From Bermanella sp034110565 (lineage in GTDB: Bacteria; Pseudomonadota; Gammaproteobacteria; Pseudomonadales; Oceanobacteraceae), in NCBI GenBank assembly GCA_034110565.1, contig JAWUYY010000008.1:62001-126000 (forward strand): DNA of 64,000 nucleotides. Direction: 5' to 3'. The notes under the pieces were generated by a model that was given only the letters and a program-made list of their open reading frames with translations, ran no database searches and was not told where the DNA came from. Positions 52,111 to 60,620 of this stretch are shown piece by piece (position 1 is the stretch's first letter; each line of letters starts with the position of its first letter). Made by a program: the position numbers and the translations under genes.

Positions 52111-52138
52111 AAAAAGGCGCTCATTGAGCGCCTTTTTA
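52111..52138 (+). terminator. Terminator after the secreted hydrolase
   Basis: AAAAAGGCGCTCA and TGAGCGCCTTTTT form a 13-bp stem with a 1-base loop, 28 bases after the stop, followed by T. Confidence 0.9.
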
Positions 52139-52206
52139 TTGAATTGTCGAAGCAACTTTCTTACTATCTATTCATCTTAAAAATATTTAATAATAAAGGT
52201 CTTATC

Positions 52207-52536
52207 GTGCAACGGATTACAGTCATCATTTTAATTGTTGGCCTTAAAATCAGGTGCACATGCAGTAATCGCAGTTGATCGTCGTATTTCACCCCGTCAA
52301 TCAGGTTTAATATTTGATTCGAAAAAAATAATTATAATGCAATCACATACCAAGGAACGGCTATACGCCTTACCAATTTAGATGCCTTACCTGACCATAT
52401 TAAAGTACATATCAATTCATCAGCTTATCAATCACAACAAGTCGTCAGAGACAATCAGAAAAAACGATCCAATGGTATTATGTTTGAGCTTTTTTTATCT
52501 CTCGCCATTGGTATTGCTTACCTAGTATCGTTATAG
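52207..52536 (+). pseudogene. Frameshifted small secreted/membrane protein gene
   Basis: A GTG at 52207 has AAGG 7 bases upstream and opens a hydrophobic signal-like stretch (VQRITVIILIVG). Reading must shift one frame near 52236 to continue as LALKSGAHAVIAVDRRISPR, and shift back near 52321-52330 (an A7 run). It then continues as NYNAITYQGTAIRLTNLDAL to a C-terminal hydrophobic segment (FELFLSLAIGIAYLVSL) and a stop at 52536. Two compensating shifts suggest a recent pseudogene or sequence errors. I recognise no family. Confidence 0.5.
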
Positions 52537-52648
52537 GATTAGAAGCCAAGTCCTATTCGTTGAGCTTAACGAGGCTAACTTTCTGAAGGTCTAAAGAAAA
52601 TTGTGACAAGATTTAACTGACAAACTATTACACTAAGCTTGATAAATT

Positions 52649-52683
52649 AAAGCTCTAACGAATAAATCCATTAGAGCTTTTTT
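52649..52683. terminator. Terminator between the decayed gene and the antiporter
   Basis: AAAGCTCTAA and TTAGAGCTTT form a 10-bp stem with a 12-base loop, followed by a T run on the plus strand. It may also serve the antiporter gene, which ends just to the right on the minus strand. Confidence 0.75.
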
Positions 52684-52707
52684 AATATCAATACTATATA
52701 CGCTGAA

Positions 52708-54426
52708 TTACTTCAAATCGACTTTTAAGCCAATCATAACGATACTATCCCCTTCTGTACGTCGAATAGTCAATCTTAACGCTCCAACTTTTATGCGGTC
52801 ACCCACAACTGGGTGTTTACCTAAACGGGCTTTCAGTAATTCTTCTACGGTGCCTGTTTCATCTATTTTCACACCGTACACAAATGCTAGCTCAGTAATT
52901 GACGCATCTGGGTTAATAATAAATTCACCAAAGAAGTTACTCATGGCTAACTGACTTTGTTGATCTTGGTGTGCAAATGACAATGCTGCATCATCTATAT
53001 CATCTGTGCGCATCATTAACCAAATATGATCACCCACTTCTATTTTTGTATTTTTTTCAACAGGTAACCATTTCTTATTCCGTACTTGTGCCACCCATTT
53101 AGGGTAACTATGCCAACTTTGAATAGGATTAAAGTTAGCCGCATGCACAGGTGAGCCTTCTTCAACAACAAATTCAGCCACTTCCAAAGAATGATCTAGC
53201 TTATTAATTAATGAATAGCTATGTCTTGGTGCCGGTGCATGTGGAATCACCACTTTCAACCAGCGGGCCATAGGCGCAACCGTTGCGCCTTGCACTAATA
53301 AAGAAATTAAAACAATCATAAAGGTAATATCAAAAACTTCACGAGCCCCTTCAATACCCGCCATAACAGGATACAAAGCCAGCACAATAGGTACTGCACC
53401 TCTTAACCCAACCCAGCTAATGAAAACACGTTCTTGCCAGCGAAAACGAAATGGTAATAAACAAACCATAACCGCCAGCGGTCTTGCTACTAGTATTAAG
53501 AAAAATGCGATCGTAACGGATACGATTAAATAATCCATTACATGAGATGGTGTCACCAACAAACCAAGAATTAAAAACATCCCCGCCTGTGCAAGCCAAG
53601 CTAAGCCATCCATTACCTGTGAAACGGATTCAGATGGTTTGCTATTAGCATTACCAATTTTCAGACCCAATAAATAAATGGCTAAGAAACCACTGCCACC
53701 TAATAAATTAGTACCTGCAAAGACCACCATGCCAAAAGCAAAAATCAGTAATGCAAATAAACCGTCCCCTAAATGAATACGAGCAAGTAAGCTTGATAAT
53801 AAATAACCGCCAACTAAACCGCCTATCGCGCCAAAGCCAAACTGCTGTAGAAATAACGATCCAAATGCGTAAAAAGAAGTGGTCTGAGTTACATCAACAC
53901 TTAGCTGTACTAACACAATAACCAATAAAATTGCCATAGGGTCGTTCGCCCCAGACTCTATTTCTAATGTGCCACCCACTCGCTCGTTTAATTTAATGCC
54001 ACTGTTACGCAACACATTAAATACTGCAGCCGCATCGGTTGAACCGACAATCGCGCCTAATAAAAGTCCGTACTGCCAAGGAATGTCCATCATCCATACG
54101 GCAAAAGCACCAACACTTCCTGCCGTTATTATTACACCCAGTGTCGCCAATGTAGTAGAAGGCCACAAAGCAGAGCGGAATGTGCTGACCTTAGTGCGCA
54201 TCCCGCCATCTAACAAAATCACCGCTAAAGAAGCATTACCAACTAAAAATGCTAATTCAAAATCATCGAATAAAATACCGCCAATACCGTCCTCACCCGC
54301 TAACATACCAACGGCCAAAAACAATAATAAAAAAGGGAAGCCGATCCGTGCTGTTAACGACCCGGCAATAATACCTGTCAACAACAAAATGCCTGCAATC
54401 ATAAGAAAGGTATTGGTATCAGTCAT
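52708..54426 (-). CDS. cvrA: K+/H+ antiporter, CvrA/NhaP2 type
   Basis: The 572-residue protein has 12-13 hydrophobic segments of a CPA1 cation/proton exchanger over residues 1-400, with LGAIVGSTDAAAVFNVLR and SGANDPMAILLVIVLVQLS. A TrkA-C domain (about 410-480) and a C-terminal CorC/HlyC-like transporter-associated domain (about 490-570) follow. This three-part layout and length match E. coli CvrA (YcgO). It would protect against high internal K+ or low osmolarity. Monocistronic. Confidence 0.93.
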   Translation of the reverse strand: MTDTNTFLMIAGILLLTGIIAGSLTARIGFPFLLLFLAVGMLAGEDGIGGILFDDFELAFLVGNASLAVILLDGGMRTKVSTFRSALWPSTTLATLGVIITAGSVGAFAVWMMDIPWQYGLLLGAIVGSTDAAAVFNVLRNSGIKLNERVGGTLEIESGANDPMAILLVIVLVQLSVDVTQTTSFYAFGSLFLQQFGFGAIGGLVGGYLLSSLLARIHLGDGLFALLIFAFGMVVFAGTNLLGGSGFLAIYLLGLKIGNANSKPSESVSQVMDGLAWLAQAGMFLILGLLVTPSHVMDYLIVSVTIAFFLILVARPLAVMVCLLPFRFRWQERVFISWVGLRGAVPIVLALYPVMAGIEGAREVFDITFMIVLISLLVQGATVAPMARWLKVVIPHAPAPRHSYSLINKLDHSLEVAEFVVEEGSPVHAANFNPIQSWHSYPKWVAQVRNKKWLPVEKNTKIEVGDHIWLMMRTDDIDDAALSFAHQDQQSQLAMSNFFGEFIINPDASITELAFVYGVKIDETGTVEELLKARLGKHPVVGDRIKVGALRLTIRRTEGDSIVMIGLKVDLK

Positions 54427-54628
54427 ATCAAAGTAGGCTATCCATGTGGATTAAAACGTAGAGGTAGGTTCGCAATTTATAAACATAGGTACACATCGTA
54501 AACATTAAATTGCTTATTCTTTTTACCATAAACAGGCAAAAACTGCAATTTTAAACCCGTCAAAAGGATTAGATTGGAGATGAGAAATAGATAAAAAAAC
54601 AAAGGCTAAATACGTAAGAATAAAGCTC

Positions 54629-54664
54629 AAAAAAAGTAGCCAGACATTGGCTGACTACTTTTTT
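54629..54664 (-). terminator. Terminator of the alcohol dehydrogenase gene
   Basis: An imperfect stem (AAAAGTAGCCAG with CTGACTACTTTT, one mismatch) is flanked by A and T runs and lies just past the stop on the minus strand. Confidence 0.7.
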
Positions 54665-54673
54665 ATGACTCCA

Positions 54674-55678
54674 TTATTTAAACTTCACCACCGCGCGGTA
54701 GCGAGCCTTACCTTCACGTACATGGTCGATAGCATTATTAATTTTATCTTTATCAAACAATTCAATTTTTGGCTCAATACCATGGCGCACCGCAAACTCT
54801 AGCATCTGTGCAATCACCGCAGGACTACCTACAGGGCTTGACGATACGCTGCGCTGAGCGAGCATCATCGGAAAAATACTTAAGCTAAGTGGTTCAAGTA
54901 TTGCGCCCACAAAATGCAAACGCCCTTTAGCACGTAACGTCGTCATATAAGCATTCCAATTAAGCGACACATTCACTGTCGAAATGATCATATCAAAACT
55001 GCCGGCGGCCCCTTCAAGTTGTGCTTCATCTTTTGAATTAAGTGTTTTGTGCGCACCCAATGCCAAGGCTTCTTTTTCTTTATCTGGATTAGACGTAAAC
55101 GCGGTCACCTCACAGCCCCAAGCGTTCAAAAACTGTAACGCCATGTGACCTAGGCCACCGATACCAATCACAGCAACACGAGCAGTAGGTTTTAAGTCAA
55201 ACTGCACCATGGGGTTATAAACCGTCACGCCACCACAAAATAATGGTCCGGCATAACTCATATCCATTTCATCTGGCAGTTTCACTACCGCTGTACTTTG
55301 TGCGCGTACCTTGTCGGCAAAACCGCCGTGACGGCCAACAATGGTCTTAGCCGAGCTATTACATAAATTATGATCACCTGTCATACAGCTCTCGCAGTGA
55401 TTGCAGTATCCACTCTGCCAACCTAATCCCACGCGATCACCCGCTTTTAAGTGCGTCACATTTCGACCGACTTGACTCACCACACCAGCAACTTCATGGC
55501 CTGCCACAAGAGGGTATTGAGTAAAGCCCCACTCGTTATCAAGCATGCTCACATCACTGTGGCACACGCCGCAATAATGCACATCGATTTCAACATCTTG
55601 ATCACCTAGCTCACCAGGGTCGTACTGAAATGGCTCTAACGGCCCTTTGGCTTGATTCGCTGCATACGCATTAATCAT
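54674..55678 (-). CDS. Zinc-dependent NADP(H) alcohol dehydrogenase / aldehyde reductase, YahK type
   Basis: This MDR-family enzyme of about 334 residues has the catalytic zinc ligands in CGVCHSD and GHE. The structural zinc cluster is CNHCESCMTGDHNLC, and the Rossmann motif is GIGGLGHMALQ. The sequence is close to YahK/AdhA-type cinnamyl-alcohol-like dehydrogenases, which reduce aldehydes with NADPH. AGGAG lies 5 bases before the ATG at 55678, which is preferred to the upstream ATG at 55714. Confidence 0.92.
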   Translation of the reverse strand: MINAYAANQAKGPLEPFQYDPGELGDQDVEIDVHYCGVCHSDVSMLDNEWGFTQYPLVAGHEVAGVVSQVGRNVTHLKAGDRVGLGWQSGYCNHCESCMTGDHNLCNSSAKTIVGRHGGFADKVRAQSTAVVKLPDEMDMSYAGPLFCGGVTVYNPMVQFDLKPTARVAVIGIGGLGHMALQFLNAWGCEVTAFTSNPDKEKEALALGAHKTLNSKDEAQLEGAAGSFDMIISTVNVSLNWNAYMTTLRAKGRLHFVGAILEPLSLSIFPMMLAQRSVSSSPVGSPAVIAQMLEFAVRHGIEPKIELFDKDKINNAIDHVREGKARYRAVVKFK

Positions 55679-55938
55679 GGTGACTCCTAATTTTGTTATT
55701 AAAACCTGCCCCATTAAAACCTCATGTAAGGAAAGTGGCTATAGCGGCATATCGAACGAGCTGTTGCACAAAGCATAGCGCTTAAACCCCTGCTAGGGTG
55801 TAAAATGACCGCCTAATTGAATTACCCTTGTTAGACAATCGCCAAAAGCCAGCCTATTTAGCCTTCTATGTTAGATATGCTCACCACTTTTGCGGTTTTC
55901 TGGTAGAATTCGCGCAAAATTTATACTGGTATTTGACC

Positions 55939-57282
55939 TTGTTTACATCGTTTGATCTGCAACCCCCGTTATTAAAAGCTATTGAAGCATTAAGCTTTAA
56001 AACCCCAACCCCTGTACAGGTTCAGGCAATTCCTGATGCCCTACAGCACAAAGACCTTATGGTCTGTGCACAAACAGGTAGTGGTAAAAGTGCCGCCTTC
56101 TTATTACCCATCCTTAACCAGCTTATTACCCAGCCGGCCCCTAATTCAAAAACTCGGGCCTTGGTATTAGTACCTACTCGTGAATTGGCTCGTCAGTTAT
56201 TAAAACAAACCGAAGCCTTGGCTAAATTCAGTCAAATTCAGGTAGCTGCAATTACCGGTGGCCAAGAGTTTAAATTCCAAGCTGCTTTGTTTCGTAAAAA
56301 CCCAGAGATTATCATCGCCACGCCTGGTCGATTAATTGAGCACATGGGCAAAAGCGAACACCTACTTGAAGACGTAGAAGTCTTGGTATTGGATGAAGCA
56401 GACCGCATGCTTGATATGGGGTTCTCTGAAGATGTGCTTAACATTGCTAGTCAATGTAACCGCCCTGAACGCCAAACCATGCTGTTTTCGGCCACGCTCA
56501 AGCAACGCGGCATGCATGACATTATTAAAACCGTATTGAACGAGCCAAAAAACATATTGGTAGATAACTTCAAGGGCGAACATGAAAACATAGCCCAAGA
56601 AGTGATGCTCGGTGATGACGATAAACACAAGCAACGTTTATTAACCTGGTTACTTTCCAACAGAACCTTTCGCCAAGCCATTATTTTTGTAAACACCAAA
56701 GTAAAAGCTCAAAGCCTTTATCACGTATTGGAATACCACAATATTAATGCCGCCGTTTTACAAGGTGACATGACCCAAGACGAACGCAACCATGTGATGA
56801 CGCGTATGAAACAAGGCACATTTGATGTATTGGTCGCCACCGATGTTGCGGCACGTGGCCTTGATGTTAAACAAATCGACTTAGTAGTGAACTTTGACAT
56901 GCCCCGCAGCGGTGATGACTATGTTCACCGCATTGGTCGAACAGGTCGTGCAGGCGAAAATGGGTTAGCCATTTCTTTAGTTGATCACACCGAGTGGAAT
57001 TTAAAGTGTGCCATCGAGCGTTATCTGCGCATTGAAATGACACCGAAAAAAGCCAAGGGATTAGAGGGCAAATACAAAGGTCCTAAAAACATGAAATCCA
57101 ACGGTAAGCCTGTTGGTAAAAAACCAGATAAGAAAAAAGACAACAAGAAATCCACTGCTAAAAAAGCAGGGAAGAAACCAACGGGACAAAAGTCAGGGAT
57201 TAAAAAACCGGCCACTAAAAAACCTGCTACACCACGCTTTGGTGATGGTAGTGCGCCGTTTAAGCCTAAGCCCAGCGCCTAA
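55939..57282 (+). CDS. DEAD-box RNA helicase, RhlE-like
   Basis: The helicase core has all the motifs: AQTGSGKS (Walker A), VLDEAD, SAT, and HRIGRTGR. A Lys-rich tail (about residues 395-440, KKPDKKKDNKKSTAKKAGKK) follows and would bind RNA. Homology begins at FTSFDLQPPLLKAIEALSF, and no in-frame ATG lies before it, so I propose the TTG at 55939 (or 55933). The longer frame back to a TTG at 55828 would add a peptide overlapping the likely promoter (TAGAAT near 55911). RhlE helicases act in ribosome assembly and RNA decay. Confidence 0.85.
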   Translation: MFTSFDLQPPLLKAIEALSFKTPTPVQVQAIPDALQHKDLMVCAQTGSGKSAAFLLPILNQLITQPAPNSKTRALVLVPTRELARQLLKQTEALAKFSQIQVAAITGGQEFKFQAALFRKNPEIIIATPGRLIEHMGKSEHLLEDVEVLVLDEADRMLDMGFSEDVLNIASQCNRPERQTMLFSATLKQRGMHDIIKTVLNEPKNILVDNFKGEHENIAQEVMLGDDDKHKQRLLTWLLSNRTFRQAIIFVNTKVKAQSLYHVLEYHNINAAVLQGDMTQDERNHVMTRMKQGTFDVLVATDVAARGLDVKQIDLVVNFDMPRSGDDYVHRIGRTGRAGENGLAISLVDHTEWNLKCAIERYLRIEMTPKKAKGLEGKYKGPKNMKSNGKPVGKKPDKKKDNKKSTAKKAGKKPTGQKSGIKKPATKKPATPRFGDGSAPFKPKPSA

Positions 57283-57294
57283 GCCCAGCGCCTA
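57261..57294 (+). repeat. 13-bp tandem duplication over the helicase stop codon
   Basis: CCTAAGCCCAGCG is repeated in tandem, with a third partial copy. The stop codon TAA is inside the second copy. A unit gain or loss would shift the frame at the end of the protein. Confidence 0.6.
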
Positions 57295-57341
57295 AGCTTG
57301 CGCTTAACCCCTAAATCTTTTTACTAACAGTAAGGCTTGAT

Positions 57342-57761
57342 ATGAAATATTTCTGGATGACCGTACGCTTTGTATTAGCACAAATTATTTTGTTGGCCGA
57401 TTTTTGTTATCGCCCTGCAGGCGTAAAGCGCAGTAAGGCAAAGCAAGCTCAGTTAGATGAACAATGCCAGCAACTGGCCTTGTATCAATATGCAGCGTGC
57501 CCGTTTTGTGTCAAAGTTCGCTGGTCTATGAAGCGCAACAATATGAAAATCGCACTGCGTGATGCAAAGCGTAATGAAGAATATGCATACGAACTAGAAA
57601 ACCAAGGCGGTAAATTAAAAGTCCCTTGTTTGAAAATCACTCATCTTGATGGCTCAAGTCAGTGGATGTATGAGTCAAAAGATATTATTGCTTATTTGCA
57701 GAACATCGCAGATGGTCACACTCGTATTGAGTTAGAACCTAGTCTAGCTAAAGCAAGCTAA
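57342..57761 (+). CDS. Membrane-anchored glutaredoxin-like protein
   Basis: The 139-residue protein has an N-terminal hydrophobic helix (about 5-20, WMTVRFVLAQIILLADF) followed by a glutaredoxin/GST-N domain. Its CPFC redox motif is at residues 53-56, and a KVPCLKITHLDG cis-proline region follows. The helix suggests that the redox domain is tethered to the membrane. It follows the helicase by 59 bases. Confidence 0.85.
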   Translation: MKYFWMTVRFVLAQIILLADFCYRPAGVKRSKAKQAQLDEQCQQLALYQYAACPFCVKVRWSMKRNNMKIALRDAKRNEEYAYELENQGGKLKVPCLKITHLDGSSQWMYESKDIIAYLQNIADGHTRIELEPSLAKAS

Positions 57762-58085
57762 TCTACTGAATTTGAATACCCGCCTTCGCGGGTATGACGT
57801 GATCGAGACTAAAACCATCTATCTCAAACTAACACTTTCTCTAAACTTTAAACCGTCTGTCGCAAACTAAAACTGTCTTACCCAGGTTTAAAGCGTCTCT
57901 CCCACGTAGGTGGGAGTCAACAATCCTTTGTCTCTAAACCTACAAATGAACACTCTCCATACTCTCAAAAAATCCCAACCACACATCCAATATTCATATT
58001 AGTTATATAAACCTAATACTATATTATTGGATTGACTAAAAAAGATTCAGGATAATGCGCCCATATTAAATTAGGGGTTGCCGCC
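57762..58085. other. Intergenic region with REP-like hairpins and degenerate 20-bp repeats
   Basis: These 324 bases hold no gene. Two short palindromes are present: ATACCCGC/GCGGGTAT around 57776-57795 (loop CTTC) and CTCCCAC-GTAG-GTGGGAG near 57897-57916. Between them, about five degenerate 20-base units of the form (C/T)TAAA-N(0-3)-C-N(2)-TCT lie at about 57809-57906. The last part is the AT-rich promoter region of the FadL-family gene. Confidence 0.65.
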
Positions 58086-59330
58086 ATGAACATCAAATCT
58101 GTTTTTGCACTTTCTTTATTAAGCGTCACTATTAGCGCTCAAGCTACCAATGGGTATTTCCGTCTAGGTTACGGACAAAACAGCATCGCAATGGGGGGAA
58201 CTGGTACTGCGCTAGCCCAAGATGGCCTAGCGGGTGCAATTAACCCTGCCACATTATTTTCAGTAAAAGATGATGTGACATTAGCGCTCAGTGTATTTAA
58301 TCCACAACGTGAATTCACCGTCACAGGGGCAAGCCCCAGCGATGCACAAATAGGCGAATTCCCTCTGGCACCGGGTAATACACAGTCCGACAGCGAATAT
58401 TTTTTAGTCCCCTCTTTTGCTTATAAACATGACATCAACTCAGACCTTGTGATGAGTTTGAGTGTGTATGGCAACGGCGGTATGAACACAGATTACAACA
58501 GTTCCGTATTTGGCGCAGGGGAGACAGGCGTCGATTTAAGCCAAGTCTTTTTCAATGCCGCATTTGCCTATCGTTTAACGCCGTCTACTCAAATCGGTGT
58601 AGCACCTATTATTGGCGTACAAAGCTTTGAAGCACGAGGCGTATCCAGTTTTGCTAACTTCTCCCAAGACGCGAGCAAGCTTTCTAATAACGGGCATGAC
58701 ACGGTATTGGGTTACGGTGCGCGCGTGGGTATTGCCCATCAATTAACCAGCAATATTGCTTTGGGTGCCAGTTATCAAACAGAAATTAATTTTGCTGAAT
58801 TTGATGACTACTCAGGCTTATTTGCCCAAAGCGGCGATTTTGACGTGCCCTCTACTTATAACCTGGGTGCTGCATACGATAACGCCAACTTCACCGTCGC
58901 CCTTGATTATCAAGTGATTAACTATTCAGACATAGCCTCTGTGGCCAATCCATTACTGCCGAATATCATGACGACTCAGCTAGGTTCAAATACTGGCGCA
59001 GGTTTTGGTTGGAACGATATGGAAATTGTCAAACTAGGTGTTGCAGTGAAAGGTAATAATCAAAACACTTTTCGTGCGGGTGTGAGTTATGGCGAACAAC
59101 CCATTGATCGCAGCGAAGTGTTGTTCAACATACTAGCGCCTGGCGTACAAGAATGGCACTACACCGCCGGTTATGAATTTAACCTAGACAGTGAAACCAA
59201 TTACGCAGTGAGCTTTTCATATTCACCCTCTAAGTCAGTGAAAGGACTTAACCCGCTTTATCAAAGCCAAGAGCAATACATTGAAATCGAAATGGAACAG
59301 TATGAAGTAACCTTCGCCGTATCATTTTGA
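58086..59330 (+). CDS. OmpP1/FadL-family outer membrane transporter
   Basis: The 414-residue protein has a signal peptide (MNIKSVFALSLLSVTISAQA). The mature start TNGYFRLGYGQNSIAMGGTG and INPATL is the FadL hatch motif region. A long beta-barrel ends with a terminal Phe (VTFAVSF). FadL-type channels take up long-chain fatty acids or other hydrophobic compounds; the substrate here is not determined. It is followed by a terminator shared with the convergent FKBP gene. Confidence 0.9.
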   Translation: MNIKSVFALSLLSVTISAQATNGYFRLGYGQNSIAMGGTGTALAQDGLAGAINPATLFSVKDDVTLALSVFNPQREFTVTGASPSDAQIGEFPLAPGNTQSDSEYFLVPSFAYKHDINSDLVMSLSVYGNGGMNTDYNSSVFGAGETGVDLSQVFFNAAFAYRLTPSTQIGVAPIIGVQSFEARGVSSFANFSQDASKLSNNGHDTVLGYGARVGIAHQLTSNIALGASYQTEINFAEFDDYSGLFAQSGDFDVPSTYNLGAAYDNANFTVALDYQVINYSDIASVANPLLPNIMTTQLGSNTGAGFGWNDMEIVKLGVAVKGNNQNTFRAGVSYGEQPIDRSEVLFNILAPGVQEWHYTAGYEFNLDSETNYAVSFSYSPSKSVKGLNPLYQSQEQYIEIEMEQYEVTFAVSF

Positions 59331-59356
59331 TCTAACTGATTCATCGAAATAAAAAA

Positions 59357-59387
59357 ATACCATGGTCATTCACATGACCATGGCATT
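59357..59387. terminator. Bidirectional terminator between fadL-family and FKBP genes
   Basis: CCATGGTCA and TGACCATGG form a 9-bp stem (59360-59383) with a 6-base loop. A runs lie to its left and T runs to its right, serving both convergent genes. Confidence 0.85.
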
Positions 59388-59404
59388 TTTATTTTTCTTC
59401 GAGA

Positions 59405-59890
59405 TTACTTAATCTCAAATAATTCCACATCAAAAATCAAAGTAGATCCAGGCTTTATCGCACCCGCATTGCGGTTCCCATACGCCAAGCGGCTAGGAAT
59501 AAAGAAACGAGTTTTCTCTCCTACTACCATTAATTGCACGCCTTCAGTCCAGCCTGAAATCACCTGATTAAGTGGAAAACTAATGGTTTGCCCACGATTA
59601 ACGGAGCTATCAAACACAGTACCATCCAGTAAAGTACCATGGTAATGAACCGTCACTTCGCTATTCGCCTTGGGATGTTCATCGCCGCTACCCGCTTCTA
59701 ATACTTGATACTGCAAACCAGATGCGGTGGTATGAACGCCTTCTAGCTGAGCATTGGTGGCTAAGAAAGCCTCACCTTCAGCGATGCTTCCAGCAGCGAT
59801 GCGCTTATTTTTAAAATGACGCCACGCAAAAAAGATGACAACCAGAACAACGGCGATGAAAAATAATGGAGGCATAACTGACGTTCTCAT
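59405..59890 (-). CDS. Membrane-anchored FKBP-type peptidyl-prolyl isomerase
   Basis: This protein of about 161 residues has an N-terminal hydrophobic anchor (PPLFFIAVVLVVIFFAW) and a C-terminal FKBP domain (about 70-161). The domain has VTVHYHGTLLDGTVFDSS, FPLNQVISGWTEGVQLM and IPSRLAYGNRNAG. It resembles the MIP/FklB family. The frame starts with a TTG at 59932, but the first ATG at 59890 is likelier. Probably a periplasmic folding factor. Confidence 0.9.
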   Translation of the reverse strand: MRTSVMPPLFFIAVVLVVIFFAWRHFKNKRIAAGSIAEGEAFLATNAQLEGVHTTASGLQYQVLEAGSGDEHPKANSEVTVHYHGTLLDGTVFDSSVNRGQTISFPLNQVISGWTEGVQLMVVGEKTRFFIPSRLAYGNRNAGAIKPGSTLIFDVELFEIK

Positions 59891-59956
59891 ATTTAAAAGA
59901 ATCCAGTTTACCTTAAGGAAGGGACAGCCCAAAGAGATTGAGCCGTAAAATACACA

Positions 59957-60499
59957 TTATTCGTCTTCGAACAAAACCCCTACTTTAAGTTTTTCGGCGC
60001 GATAAATTTCTACACCATCCACTTCTACGCTACCCGTCGCCACCGCGATGAGCATTTTTTTGTTTTTTAAGCTGCGATCAATACTAATTTTAAACGTCAC
60101 GACTTTCGCATGAGGGCGTACCTCACCAAAAAACTTCACACCACCAATACCCAGTGCGCGCAATTTACCATGGTGACCTTTGGCCGCCAGAATGGCACCG
60201 ATGCTCTGCCACATACCTTCAATACCCAAGCAGCCAGGCATGATTGGGTCTCCTGGGAAATGGCAACGAAAAAACCAGGCGTTTTCATCAATGGCCATCT
60301 CAGTAATGACTTCCCCTTTACCATGCTCACCACCATTTACGTCTAAATGGCGTATGTGCTGAATAATACCCAGCTCATCAATTGGTAATTTAATTTCGAT
60401 CCCTTGCGCTGCAAAATGGTCAAGCAAGGCTTGTACTGGCATATCATCAATAATATCCAAAGTACTGACTGGGTTCGATTCAGAGGGTGACTGGCTCAT
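59957..60499 (-). CDS. FabA-like 3-hydroxyacyl-ACP dehydratase with Glu catalytic variant
   Basis: The 180-residue hotdog-fold protein is collinear with E. coli FabA. It has the catalytic His80 in CHFPGDP and MPGCLGIEGMWQ, and VKFFGEV and GVEIYRAEKLKVG follow. At the position of FabA's catalytic Asp84 it has Glu94 (spacing from His is 14, as in FabA). Glu at this site is typical of FabZ. There is no fabB next door, unlike the usual fabAB operon. It could therefore be a paralog with a distinct role in fatty-acid synthesis, such as specialised lipid or PUFA-type dehydration. Confidence 0.85.
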   Translation of the reverse strand: MSQSPSESNPVSTLDIIDDMPVQALLDHFAAQGIEIKLPIDELGIIQHIRHLDVNGGEHGKGEVITEMAIDENAWFFRCHFPGDPIMPGCLGIEGMWQSIGAILAAKGHHGKLRALGIGGVKFFGEVRPHAKVVTFKISIDRSLKNKKMLIAVATGSVEVDGVEIYRAEKLKVGVLFEDE

Positions 60500-60549
60500 G
60501 TACCATGCCTTTTATAATTAAAGTGCGCGGGACTGTACGGGCTTTTTGC

Positions 60550-60570
60550 GCCCCAAGCTTAACTTGGGGC
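60550..60570. repeat. Inverted repeat upstream of the FabA-like gene
   Basis: GCCCCAAG and CTTGGGGC form an 8-bp stem with a 5-base loop in the gap between the FabA-like gene and the hydrolase. There is no T run on either strand, so an operator or leader structure is as likely as a terminator. Confidence 0.45.
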
Positions 60571-60620
60571 ATCAGGGGTTTGACTTTATGTAACACCACC
60601 TAAGTCAACAACACAAAAGA

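Larger units (their letters stand above)
52139..52707. other. Long intergenic stretch containing a decayed small gene
   Basis: The 569 bases between the hydrolase terminator and the antiporter hold one frameshifted small gene (52207-52536) and a terminator (52649-52683). No other feature is visible. Confidence 0.6.

Noticed and set aside
57342..57761. Plain glutathione S-transferase
   Set aside because: The protein has only the thioredoxin-fold half with CPFC and lacks the C-terminal helical GST domain.
57809..57906. Possible CRISPR array
   Set aside because: The units are degenerate, about 20 bases long and contiguous without spacers, and no cas genes are present.
60550..60570. Rho-independent terminator for the metallo-hydrolase gene
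   Set aside because: The stem is good, but no T run follows on either strand; recorded only as an inverted repeat.
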